Below, one piece after another: positions 1-6,741 of a DNA stretch of 17,440 nt (position 1 is its first letter; the number at the start of each line of letters is the position of its first letter). The stretch is taken from contig CALARR010000132.1 in assembly GCA_937889015.1 (NCBI GenBank), positions 1 through 17,440 of the forward strand, given 5' to 3'. Origin of the DNA: an uncultured Planctomycetales bacterium (GTDB lineage Bacteria > Planctomycetota > Planctomycetia > Pirellulales > Thermoguttaceae). Under the pieces are notes generated by a model that ran no database searches, was not told the DNA's origin, and worked only from the letters and a program-made list of their open reading frames with translations. A program made the translations under genes and the position numbers.

Positions 1-2
1 CC

Positions 3-254
3 ACGGGGCTGTATCTGGCGGCGGCCTTGTTCGGCCTGGCGGGCTGGAACACGCCGTGGGGCCAACGCGTGGGATTGACCGCGTGCCTGTACATGCTGGC
101 CTTTGCCGTGGCCGGCCAGCAGTTCAATGCCTATTGGGGCTGCGTGGTCGCCCCACTGTGGTGCCTGGCGGTGGCCCGAGTGCCTGCCTCGTTGGCCGAC
201 GTGTGGCGCGCGTCACGCACGGCGCCGAGCGTGCGCCAGCAGCACGCAGCTTAG
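3..254 (+). CDS. C-terminal end of a membrane protein, possibly a GT-C glycosyltransferase (5' truncated)
   Basis: The reading frame is open from base 3 to a TAG at 252-254, so this is the 3' end of a gene that begins outside the window. The 83 visible residues form two or three hydrophobic helices (LYLAAALFGLAGW, then ACLYMLAFAVAG, then GCVVAPLWCLAVA) and end in a short basic cytoplasmic-looking tail (VWRASRTAPSVRQQHAA). The segment QQFNAYWGCVVAPLW resembles the last membrane helices of lipid-linked-sugar-dependent mannosyltransferases (GT-C type); that is an impression from style, not a motif proof. The 3' end overlaps the convergent YfhO-like gene by about 40 bases. Function cannot be settled without the missing N-terminal part. 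Confidence 0.6.
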   Translation, partial: TGLYLAAALFGLAGWNTPWGQRVGLTACLYMLAFAVAGQQFNAYWGCVVAPLWCLAVARVPASLADVWRASRTAPSVRQQHAA

Positions 255-2531
255 CGAAAACAGCACGATCAGGCCCGTGGCGCTCAGGGCCGCTCCTGCT
301 TGCAGGCTGCGGGGACGGAACTCGAAGTGGATTTCGTGCGCGCCCGGGCCCACCGCGCATCCCAGAAAGTCGCCGTTGACGCGAAGCACTTCGGCCGGCT
401 GGCCGTCGATGCGCGCCTGCCAACCTGGATGGTAGCTTTCGCTGAGCGTCACCAGTTTCCGGCCCGGGGCCTCGACGCGCAACTCCACGCGTCCGGGCCG
501 ATCGCGCTGGATCAGCACCTGGCCCGATGCGCCCGGATCAAGCCCGATCGGCTGCTGGACCAGAGCCGTCTTCTCGATATCCAGCCTGGCCAGGTCGGCC
601 GCCGGATGGAGCGACACACACGCGTCACCCAGCAATCGCGCTCGGGGCAGAGGCTGGGGCACGGCCAGCCAGTCCTCGTCGAATTCGCCGAGACCGGCAA
701 TCTGGGCCAGTTCCCCTTTGCGGCGAACCCACTGCACCCCGGCAACGCGCAGCGCCGGCAGGGTGTGATAATCCAACTGCCGCCCCGGCTCCAGGCCGCC
801 TACGAATCCGTCGACGCGTTGCCAGCCGCGCAGCGTCAACTGATTGCCGATGCGTGGCCGGGGATCGCCATTGAGCACCAGGTCGACGGCAATCCGGCCT
901 GCTGGCTGGCCCGGCGGAGCCACGGCCGTGGCCAGATAGTCCTCCAGTCGCTCGGTCTGAGGCAGGACCGTGACGCTCAGCCCATAGTAACCCTGGTCAA
1001 CAATTGCCAGCACGATCAGGGCCGCCGGGGCCCAGCGTGCACCGCGCGCCGCCAGCCAGATCAGTCCGGCAGCCATCGCCAGCAGGGCCGGCCCAGCCCA
1101 AATCGCCCACGGCGATGCCGTGACATGCTGGGGCCAGACCCACGGGCCCGCCAGCGCCACCAACACGCCGGCCAGCACGACCAGCAGCAAGGGCCGAGCA
1201 CGGGCCGCCGTAACTTGCGCTTGCCGCCGCATCAGGGCCGCAAAGCCCAAGGCGGCCAGCACCGCGCCCGCCAGTTGCACCAGTCCGATGTACCGGCAAG
1301 GGAAGCGAAAACACCCCACGCCCGGCAGCATGCGCAACAGGCTGTAGATGTGCCCTGCCGGCCCCAGGGCCAACAGCAGGGCCAGCAGGCCGAGGACGGC
1401 CGACGCGATCGCCAGCCGGCGCAGACCGCGGTTGCGCGGCGGATTGGCACGCAGCCACACGATCAGCAGCAGCGGCACAGCGCCCAAGTAGCAGCCCGAC
1501 TCGATCGTGGTGCCGTCGATCGCGCGCTGGGCAAACAGGTACGGGGCGATCCACTGCACGAGGTTCAACGGATGCAGCGCGCCGGCATTGAAGAAGTCGC
1601 TCCCGGCGGCCAGCCGCGCGGCCCGAGGGAGCTCTTCCAACGTGGGCAGGAGTTGAACCGCGCCCAGCAGCAGGCCCAACGCCTTGCCGCCAATCCACAT
1701 GCCGGCCCACGCCAGAATCCTGAACGGACAGCGACCGTTAGCCAGCGCCAGCGGCTGCGCTGGCCGCAAAAAGGCCAATTCCACCGATCGGTACAGGGCG
1801 TACAGGCTCTCGGCCAGCAGCGAGAACCAGAGAAATTGCGGATAACCCAGCAGCACCTGGCTGCCGGTCAGGGCGCCCACCGCCGCCATGGCCAGCAGCC
1901 GCGCGCCAGCGCTCTCGGCGGTCAGCAAGCACTCCAGGGCCCACAACAACCACGGAATGTGGGCAAACACGGCGATGGCCTGCGGATGGACGAAGCGCAG
2001 CAGGGCAAAACTGCCGAAGCTGAGCGCCAAGGCGCCCACCAAGGCCGCGTCGCTCCGCCGCAATCGCCGCCGCAAGAACAGGTAGGCGCCGGCCAGCAGC
2101 CAGGGATAGCTGGCCAGCAGTTCCAGGCCCATCGCCGTCTGCAGAGGCAGCAGACGGTACAGCAGTTGGTGCCAGGGATGATAGGTGCCCGCCTCGCCCT
2201 CGCCCGTCAGGTGATAACCACACTGCAGGCCGGGCATCCAATCATACGGTTCGCCGCAAGCCAGTTGGCCTGCATAGAACGCGCGCACCGAGAGGTGCAG
2301 ATTGCCCAGATCGTCGCACGTGTAGAAACGGCCGGCCACAAGCGGCCAGGCCATCACCAGCAGCAGTCCGGCCGCTGCCGCCAACGACCAGCGCACCACG
2401 CGCCGCGCGCAGACCACACGCGGCGTACGCCGTGGGGACGCCGCGGTGGGGATCGAACGTTCGGAAATTGGTGCGATTGTCACACCAAACCATACTACAA
2501 TTGACCAGCGATAGTGTGGTGCATCACCCAT
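213..2531 (-). CDS. YfhO-family polytopic membrane protein (GT-C-like)
   Basis: A long, GC-rich membrane protein of about 770 residues with roughly a dozen hydrophobic helices and a C-terminal soluble beta-rich domain. Early sequence reads FYTCDDLGNLHLSVRAF, followed by YHLTGEGEAGTYHPWHQLLY, the usual first-loop pattern of YfhO proteins. Near the C-terminus SESYHPGWQARIDGQPAEVL and the later GAHEIHFEFRP are the hallmark of the family's extracytoplasmic tail, before one last helix. YfhO proteins are linked to glycosylation of cell-surface polymers with polyprenyl-phosphate sugars; the substrate here is unknown. The open frame reaches an ATG at 2573, but those first codons are a translation of a palindromic repeat (2551-2574). 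I therefore give the ATG at 2531; a GTG at 2483 is also possible. No clear ribosome binding site decides it. Confidence 0.8.
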   Translation of the reverse strand: MGDAPHYRWSIVVWFGVTIAPISERSIPTAASPRRTPRVVCARRVVRWSLAAAAGLLLVMAWPLVAGRFYTCDDLGNLHLSVRAFYAGQLACGEPYDWMPGLQCGYHLTGEGEAGTYHPWHQLLYRLLPLQTAMGLELLASYPWLLAGAYLFLRRRLRRSDAALVGALALSFGSFALLRFVHPQAIAVFAHIPWLLWALECLLTAESAGARLLAMAAVGALTGSQVLLGYPQFLWFSLLAESLYALYRSVELAFLRPAQPLALANGRCPFRILAWAGMWIGGKALGLLLGAVQLLPTLEELPRAARLAAGSDFFNAGALHPLNLVQWIAPYLFAQRAIDGTTIESGCYLGAVPLLLIVWLRANPPRNRGLRRLAIASAVLGLLALLLALGPAGHIYSLLRMLPGVGCFRFPCRYIGLVQLAGAVLAALGFAALMRRQAQVTAARARPLLLVVLAGVLVALAGPWVWPQHVTASPWAIWAGPALLAMAAGLIWLAARGARWAPAALIVLAIVDQGYYGLSVTVLPQTERLEDYLATAVAPPGQPAGRIAVDLVLNGDPRPRIGNQLTLRGWQRVDGFVGGLEPGRQLDYHTLPALRVAGVQWVRRKGELAQIAGLGEFDEDWLAVPQPLPRARLLGDACVSLHPAADLARLDIEKTALVQQPIGLDPGASGQVLIQRDRPGRVELRVEAPGRKLVTLSESYHPGWQARIDGQPAEVLRVNGDFLGCAVGPGAHEIHFEFRPRSLQAGAALSATGLIVLFSLSCVLLAHARRRA

Positions 2532-2550
2532 ATGGGACATTGTGGGGTGC

Positions 2551-2574
2551 CATGGCCACGCTTGCGTGGCCATG
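2551..2574. repeat. Perfect 11-bp palindrome with 2-nt centre (REP-like)
   Basis: CATGGCCACGC is followed by TT and then by its exact reverse complement GCGTGGCCATG. It lies in the gap between the divergent YfhO-like and GT-C-like genes. Either strand would fold into a tight hairpin. No U-run follows on either side, so it is not a normal terminator. Such GGCCACGC/GCGTGGCC palindromes look like dispersed intergenic repeats (REP-type); the number of genomic copies cannot be seen here. Confidence 0.7.
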
Positions 2575-2588
2575 CGGTGTCAAGCTTT

Positions 2589-2638
2589 GGCATGCCCACG
2601 ACGAGCGGGCCCACGCCGAGCGTGGGCGTGGCATGGCG
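2589..2638. repeat. Second palindromic repeat cluster in the same divergent intergenic region
   Basis: GCCCACGC (2609-2616), CGA, then GCGTGGGC (2620-2627) form a perfect 8-bp stem. It is bracketed by GGCATGCCCACG on the left and CGTGGGCGTGGCATGG on the right, which extend the symmetry imperfectly. Sequence style matches the palindrome 15 bases to its left, so both are probably parts of one REP-like cluster. The cluster explains why both flanking genes show spurious N-terminal extensions in open frames. Confidence 0.6.
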
Positions 2639-2657
2639 CCCGGCGACTGGAACGCTT

Positions 2658-4247
2658 ATGCCGATTCGTCGGGCTGTGGCAATCGAAACGGCCGTGACGC
2701 TGGCCTTGTGGCTGGCGCTGCTGGGGTTCGGCCGCAGCCAGTTGCTGCGCGATCCGGGCACGTTCTGGCACACGGTCCTCGGCGAGCAGATCCTCGACCA
2801 GGGCGGTCCGGTGCGCGTCGACCCGTTCAGCTTCACCCGGCCCGCCGCGCCTTATGTCGACTACGAATGGCTGGCCGAGTTGGCCATGGGCGCGCTGTAT
2901 CGGCTGGGCGGCTGGGACGCCCTGCTGTTGGTCACGTCGCTGGTCCTGGCCTGGACGTTCGGCCGGGTGTTCGGGCGGTTGTTGCAGGCCGGCTTGCACG
3001 CGCTGCCGGCGGGACTCCTGCTGGGCCTGGCCCTGGCGGCCAGCAGCCACCAGTTCCACGTGCGCCCGCTGGTGATCTCCATGGCCTTGCTAGTCTGGAG
3101 CTACGGCCTGCTGGTCGACGTGGAGGCCGGGCGCGTGCCGCCGCGCCGCCTGGGCTGGCTGGTGGTCGTGTTCGTGCTCTGGGTCAATTGCCATGGCGGC
3201 GTTCTGGCCGGCATCGGCACGGTGGGGCTGGTGTGCGGCGGTTGGGCCGCAGCGGCCCTCTGGCCTTCGCTGGCGCGGCGATTGCAGTTGCAGCCCATGC
3301 GCGTTCAGGCCGTGTGGCTGGCCCCGTTGCTGGCCCTGGCCTGCCTGGCCACGGTGCTGGTCAACCCCTTTGGCCTGGCCATGCCCCGCATCTGGATGGA
3401 GATCCTGGCCCTGCCCTTGCCGCAGTTGATCCAGGAGCATTTTCCGCTGGATTTCTCCGAACCCTATGCCTGGTACACGCTGGCCTTGGCCGCAGTGTAC
3501 CTGATCGTACTGCTGGGCACCTTGGGCCGCCGGCTGCGCGCGACGTGGCTGCTGCCGCTGGTCTGGTTCGGGCTGGCCCTGATGCGCGTCCGCAATGCGC
3601 CCTTGATGGCCCTGACCGCCATTGTGGGGCTGGCCGACATGTTGCCCTATTGCCGCTGGTCAGGCTGGCTGGCCGCGCGGGGATTTTTCCAGGCCGAGGC
3701 CGTCGAAAATGCCCCTTCGAGCGGTGCGGGACGCCGAAGCTGGGGCGAGACCCTGCTGCGCTGTTCGCCCGCGATGCTCCTGGTACTCTTCCTGGGCATT
3801 CAGGCGGCCGGCGTGCGCGTGCCCCTGGTTGGCAGCGGTTGGGCGCGCTGGGATTCGGCCTACTGGCCGCTGGAACTGGTGCCGCAGCTTCAAGAGGCCC
3901 AACAGGACGTTTCGGCCGGAGGCCGGATCTTCAACGACCTGCGCCTGGGCGGATTTGTGATCTACCACGCCCCGCGGTTGAAGGTTTTTATCGACGATCG
4001 CTGCGATTTCTACGGCCGGACGATGCTGCTGGAGTATGAGAAGGCCCGGACCGAGCGCCCGGAAATGCTGGCCGACTGGCAGCGGCAATACGGTTTTCGC
4101 TGGGCCCTGGTCGTGCCCGACACGCCCCTGGACGCCTGGCTGGCAAAGCGTTCCGCGGCCCAGCGCAACCCGGCCTCGGCATCGAAGGATCGGTGGCAGT
4201 GTGTAGGCCGCAGCCCCTCGGGCGCCCTGTATCGCCTTGGCCCGTAG
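2658..4247 (+). CDS. Polytopic membrane protein, GT-C-like, unknown substrate
   Basis: From the ATG at 2658 this is a 529-residue protein that starts with a hydrophobic helix (AVTLALWLALLGF). Then come RDPGTFWHTVLGEQIL and DPFSFTRPAAPYVDYEWLAE. An acidic DPxTFWH followed by DPFSFTRP...W.D.EWL is a pattern I know from large planctomycete and deltaproteobacterial membrane proteins with a GT-C-type first loop. About ten helices follow, then a soluble C-terminal region with IFNDLRLGGFVIYHAPRLKV and FIDDRCDFYG, also typical of that group. The frame is open back to 2514, but the extra 48 residues translate the palindromic repeats, so the later ATG is preferred; the site before it is weak. It is divergent from the YfhO-like gene, and the two plausibly act in the same cell-surface glycosylation context. 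No function is demonstrated. Confidence 0.8.
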   Translation: MPIRRAVAIETAVTLALWLALLGFGRSQLLRDPGTFWHTVLGEQILDQGGPVRVDPFSFTRPAAPYVDYEWLAELAMGALYRLGGWDALLLVTSLVLAWTFGRVFGRLLQAGLHALPAGLLLGLALAASSHQFHVRPLVISMALLVWSYGLLVDVEAGRVPPRRLGWLVVVFVLWVNCHGGVLAGIGTVGLVCGGWAAAALWPSLARRLQLQPMRVQAVWLAPLLALACLATVLVNPFGLAMPRIWMEILALPLPQLIQEHFPLDFSEPYAWYTLALAAVYLIVLLGTLGRRLRATWLLPLVWFGLALMRVRNAPLMALTAIVGLADMLPYCRWSGWLAARGFFQAEAVENAPSSGAGRRSWGETLLRCSPAMLLVLFLGIQAAGVRVPLVGSGWARWDSAYWPLELVPQLQEAQQDVSAGGRIFNDLRLGGFVIYHAPRLKVFIDDRCDFYGRTMLLEYEKARTERPEMLADWQRQYGFRWALVVPDTPLDAWLAKRSAAQRNPASASKDRWQCVGRSPSGALYRLGP

Positions 4248-4282
4248 CGAGGAGAGGGCAGAGGGTCAGAGGGGCAAAGGGG

Positions 4283-4591
4283 CAGAGGGACAAAGGGACG
4301 CGACGGTCACCCTTCCGTTTTCCGCTCTCGGCTTTCCGCTTTTGGCTCGTGGTATTCTTCCTGTCCGATCGCGGCCAAAGGCTGCGCCGGGCTCAACCTC
4401 GCCGCCCTGCGGCTCTGCGGCTCCGCGTTGCTGGTTGGGAGCACTTCACGTCCCGTTTGCGTCGTTCCAACACCCCGCTTGAGTACAAGAAAGACCATTC
4501 CTCCCGGCGATACTCTTGCAGTTCGTGGCACGGCCGGATACCAACGAGCCTTGTCTATCTTTTCAATACTGGACCTGTCCCGTCTTCCTCC
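4283..4591. repeat. 309-bp direct repeat, copy 1 (RAYT-derived, non-autonomous element)
   Basis: This block matches 5706-6014 over its whole length at a constant offset of 1423 bases with no net insertion or deletion. I count about 14 mismatches (roughly 95% identity). Read on the minus strand it holds a GGGACAGGTCC motif, the first 22 codons of an IS200-like (RAYT) transposase, then degenerate purine-rich short repeats (GCGGAG-type, GCGGAAAGCC-type), and it ends next to a CCCTTTGTCCCTCTG-type tract. It starts 36 bases after the stop codon of the GT-C-like gene. It has no complete gene of its own. Confidence 0.85.
4466..4531 (-). pseudogene. N-terminal remnant of a RAYT (IS200-like, Y1 family) transposase, copy 1
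   Basis: From a GTG at 4529-4531 the minus strand reads V-PRTARVSPGGMVFLVLKRGVG. PRTARVxPGGxVFHVLNRG is the start of REP-associated tyrosine transposases common in planctomycetes. After GVG the similarity stops: the frame continues into a low-complexity sequence (TTQTGREVLPTSNAEPQ and on), without the HUH motif or the catalytic tyrosine region. It is a truncated fragment carried by the 309-bp repeat. The family call rests on recall of the N-terminal pattern. Confidence 0.55.
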
Positions 4592-4760
4592 TCCGTTTTC
4601 CTCCTTGGTGGATGTCACCTTTTCCGGCCCAAGAGTCGATGGTCTATTGGGCCTTGCACTGCTAACGGAACAAGGGCGACCGACGGGAGCCCGGCTTTCC
4701 GGGGCTGAACGCATCGTAGTGTTCCACAATCAACAACGGAATCAATAGGACACCAGGCCA
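4592..4760. other. Non-coding stretch between repeat copy 1 and the leucine-rich-repeat gene
   Basis: No convincing gene on either strand. It contains an imperfect hairpin at 4688-4706 (AGCCCGG ... CCGGGGCT) 55 bases past the stop of the leucine-rich-repeat gene, without a U-run, so it is at best a weak 3' structure. Confidence 0.4.
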
Positions 4761-5495
4761 CTATCTCTGGCTCACCTGGATCGTGCAGTTCGGTAGGGCC
4801 GTCTTCAAGTCCTGAACAGATATGCCCTTTGTCACCTCCCCCCACAAATCCAGATTGCGAAGCCTTGGAAGGCTTCGCAGTACGTTTACCCACTCGTCGG
4901 TCACAGGAACCCCGTCAAGACGGACTGCCTCAATGGCTGCGTGGCCTTTCAGGGGTGATGGGTCCACGGCGCGGAATGCAGGGCAAAACGCAACCTTCCT
5001 GAGCGAGGGGAATCCTCGGATGAGCCGCATCCCCGTGGGCGACACCTGACTTGTCACGAAGTCGAGCCTTTGTAGCCCGGCGAGGCCGCCTTGAAGTTGC
5101 CCAAGCAACGAATCTACATCTGGGCAACTGTAAATCACGATCTCGGTCAGATTGGGAAACTGGGCCAGGTGTGCCCATCGAGGGTCCGCCAAGTCGCCGG
5201 CCCAAACGACGATACTCTTGACCTTGGCTGCGCACCCTGGTGTCTGCCAGATTCTCTCGACGAATTCTGCTTCGTGAATGGGCAACTGCTCAATCGATCC
5301 ACCTCCTGCAATCTCGTCGACTAGATTGGCTAGGCGAGTCTGCCGTTGACCGTCGCCGTGGGCACTCACGAACCTCGCTAAGGGTCGGGCCACGATCAGG
5401 ATAAGCAGGAGAACCAGCAGGACGCCACCGCATCCAAACGCGCGGCGGACACCCATACCTCGACGCTGTAGTGGCATGCTATCCATGGAGTCCAT
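4761..5495 (-). CDS. Membrane-anchored leucine-rich-repeat-like protein, unknown function
   Basis: About 244 residues. A basic N-terminus (MPLQRRGMGVRRAF) precedes one hydrophobic helix at residues 21-41 (CGGVLLVLLLILIVARPL), so the rest is probably outside the cytoplasm. The C-terminal two thirds carry irregular leucine-rich repeats: LAQFPNLTEIVIYSC, LAGLQRLDFVTSQVS, IRGFPSLRKVAF and LRSLPRLRNLDLWG. Such short repeats usually form a protein-binding surface. The frame also has an ATG at 5510, but the codons between contain AAAGGA placed 6 bases before the ATG at 5495, so the later start is preferred. The gene sits alone between the two 309-bp direct repeats. No enzyme motif was seen. Confidence 0.65.
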   Translation of the reverse strand: MDSMDSMPLQRRGMGVRRAFGCGGVLLVLLLILIVARPLARFVSAHGDGQRQTRLANLVDEIAGGGSIEQLPIHEAEFVERIWQTPGCAAKVKSIVVWAGDLADPRWAHLAQFPNLTEIVIYSCPDVDSLLGQLQGGLAGLQRLDFVTSQVSPTGMRLIRGFPSLRKVAFCPAFRAVDPSPLKGHAAIEAVRLDGVPVTDEWVNVLRSLPRLRNLDLWGEVTKGISVQDLKTALPNCTIQVSQR

Positions 5496-5553
5496 TGCAC
5501 ATCCTTTCATGAATGGGACGACAAGAGGCCCCAGGACGGACTATTCGGGACAG

Positions 5554-6009
5554 AAAACGGGACAGGTCCGATATTGGTAAAACAGAAAGAGAGCCTTCTC
5601 GCGTCATGGTTCCCGAAAGTGATCTCGACCTTCGCGACGCGCGGACGACCGGGCGAACGGTACGCCGAATGCTGGCATAGGCACAAGGCACAAAGGGGCA
5701 AGGGACAGAGGGACAAAGGGACGCGACGGTCACCCTTCCGTTTTCCGCTCTCGGCTTTCCGCTTTTGGCTCGTGGTATTCTTCCTGTCCGATCGCGGCCA
5801 AAGGCTGCGCCGGGCTCAACCTCGTCACTCCGCGACTCCGCGGCTCCGCGTGGCTGGTTGGGAGCACTTCACGTCCCGTTTGCGTCGTTCCAACACCCCG
5901 CTTGAGCACATGAAAGACGATTCCTCCCGGTGCTACTCTTGCAGTTCGTGGCACGGCCGGAGACCAACGAGCCTTGTCTATCTTTTCAATACTGGACCTG
6001 TCCCGTTTT
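5554..6009. mobile_element. 456-bp MITE-like segment bounded by perfect 16-bp inverted repeats
   Basis: AAAACGGGACAGGTCC at 5554-5569 is the exact reverse complement of 5994-6009 (GGACCTGTCCCGTTTT). Similarity continues inward for about ten more bases (GATATTGG..AAAA against AGTATTG.AAAA). The GGAC-AG-GTCC core is itself a small palindrome. Between these ends lie the truncated RAYT start and most of repeat copy 2, so the piece looks like a non-autonomous element derived from a RAYT transposon. Copy 1 has only the right-hand end (4571-4586, one mismatch at base 4584). No target duplication was recognised. Confidence 0.5.
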
Positions 6010-6014
6010 CCTCC
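5706..6014. repeat. 309-bp direct repeat, copy 2 (RAYT-derived, non-autonomous element)
   Basis: Second copy of the 4283-4591 block, same orientation. It ends 7 bases from the stop codon of the broken zinc-ribbon gene (6022-6024), just as copy 1 begins 36 bases after another stop codon. It is preceded by the tract CACAAAGGGGCAAGGGACAG, which like its counterpart at 4261-4282 is a run of variants of a roughly 8-9 base GGGACAAAG unit, with slightly different unit order between copies. Confidence 0.85.
5889..5954 (-). pseudogene. N-terminal remnant of a RAYT (IS200-like, Y1 family) transposase, copy 2
   Basis: From the GTG at 5952-5954 the minus strand encodes PRTARVAPGGIVFHVLKRGVG, slightly closer to the intact transposase consensus than copy 1 (AP for SP, FHVL for FLVL). 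The same non-transposase tail follows (TTQTGREVLPTSHAEPR), so both copies descend from one already deleted ancestor rather than from two independent truncations. Confidence 0.55.
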
Positions 6015-6021
6015 CCGGCTT

Positions 6022-6678
6022 TCAAGGCGGAGCCGTCTCGATGTCGGGAGATGAGTTGGCAATCGAATCGACTTCCGACGCCTTTTCATCGTCCCGCTTC
6101 CTCTGCGTCGTCGCTTTAACTGGTTTCTCAATCGGCGTTTCTGCTCTCAGCCTCCAAACGCAGTCAGTCCATGTGCGTCGGTGTACTGAACAGAAACTGT
6201 TTCCGCAAATTGTGCATTGCTGGACAGTCTGGTCTGAGAGGCATTTTGCGCAAAGCTCACGCCCTTCCCTTGCTGCTCCCTCCAACTCCTCACGAAGCGA
6301 TTTCCGCGATGCAGCCTTTGCTGCATCACGTTTCGACTTGCATTTTCCGCATAGCACCGGTACCCCCGGTGATGCGCCTACACCGTTCGATTCCCGACGC
6401 CACCGTACCTAGCGCTCTTTTTGCATCTCCGTCATCTCGCTGATGGGCTGCTCATCCCACTGCACATGGGCCTTGCACAGTGGCTCTCCGCACTCGACGC
6501 AGCGCCCACCGACAGCACGGCCAGATCTGCAAGATCGCAGGTCACGGACGACCGTTCTCTTCGTCGGATCAACCCACCGAAACTCGGTGTGGCAGTGTTC
6601 GCACGAATACGAGTTGGCGGCAAGTTGGCGAACGTCGCCAGACCCGCAGTTCGGACATTGGACGGGTTCATTGGGCAT
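6022..6678 (-). pseudogene. Multi-zinc-ribbon protein, copy A, interrupted by an in-frame TAG
   Basis: Paralogue of the two genes at 8164-9093 and 9122-9766. Codons from the ATG at 6678 give MPNEPVQCPNCGSGDVRQLA, an N-terminal zinc ribbon nearly identical to copy C, then CVECGEPLCKAH. A TAG at 6409-6411 stops this frame after 89 residues. The same frame then continues without shift: VRWRRESNGVGAS, VLCGKC, LCAKCLSDQTVQQC, TICGNSFCSVH, matching the second half of the paralogues, and stops at 6022. A CxCG pair kept in B and C reads CRSG here, so one zinc ligand is also lost. It lacks the C-terminal helix of B. I read it as one gene with a nonsense mutation; two separate short proteins, the second from a GTG at 6357, are less likely. 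Confidence 0.7.
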
Positions 6679-6722
6679 GGAGAACGCTTTCTAGACCGCG
6701 GCAACGTCTACTCGAGCATGAA

Positions 6723-6727
6723 CTTAG
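6723..6727. repeat. Left target-site duplication CTTAG of the insertion sequence
   Basis: CTTAG abuts the left inverted end and is repeated at 8163-8167 outside the right end. Because the outer bases could belong to either side, the duplication is CTTAG (5 bp, 13-bp ends) or TTA (3 bp, 14-bp ends). Confidence 0.7.
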
Positions 6728-6741
6728 TTCGACTTTCGCAG

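Noticed and set aside
300..2504. 734-codon plus-strand open frame opposite the YfhO-like gene
   Set aside because: Glutamine- and arginine-rich shadow of a GC-rich membrane gene; no hydrophobic segments or motifs, while the minus-strand product has clear family features.
2432..4039. 535-codon open frame overlapping the GT-C-like gene in another plus frame
   Set aside because: Gly/Arg/Ala-rich frame-shadow without membrane helices; the other frame has the expected hydrophobic pattern and motifs.
4688..4706. Hairpin 55 bases past the leucine-rich-repeat gene as its terminator
   Set aside because: The stem has a bulge and is followed by CCGTCGG rather than a U-run.
6409..6411. TAG in zinc-ribbon copy A as a recoded (programmed read-through) codon
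   Set aside because: No stimulatory structure is evident and a zinc ligand is also lost, so decay is the simpler reading.
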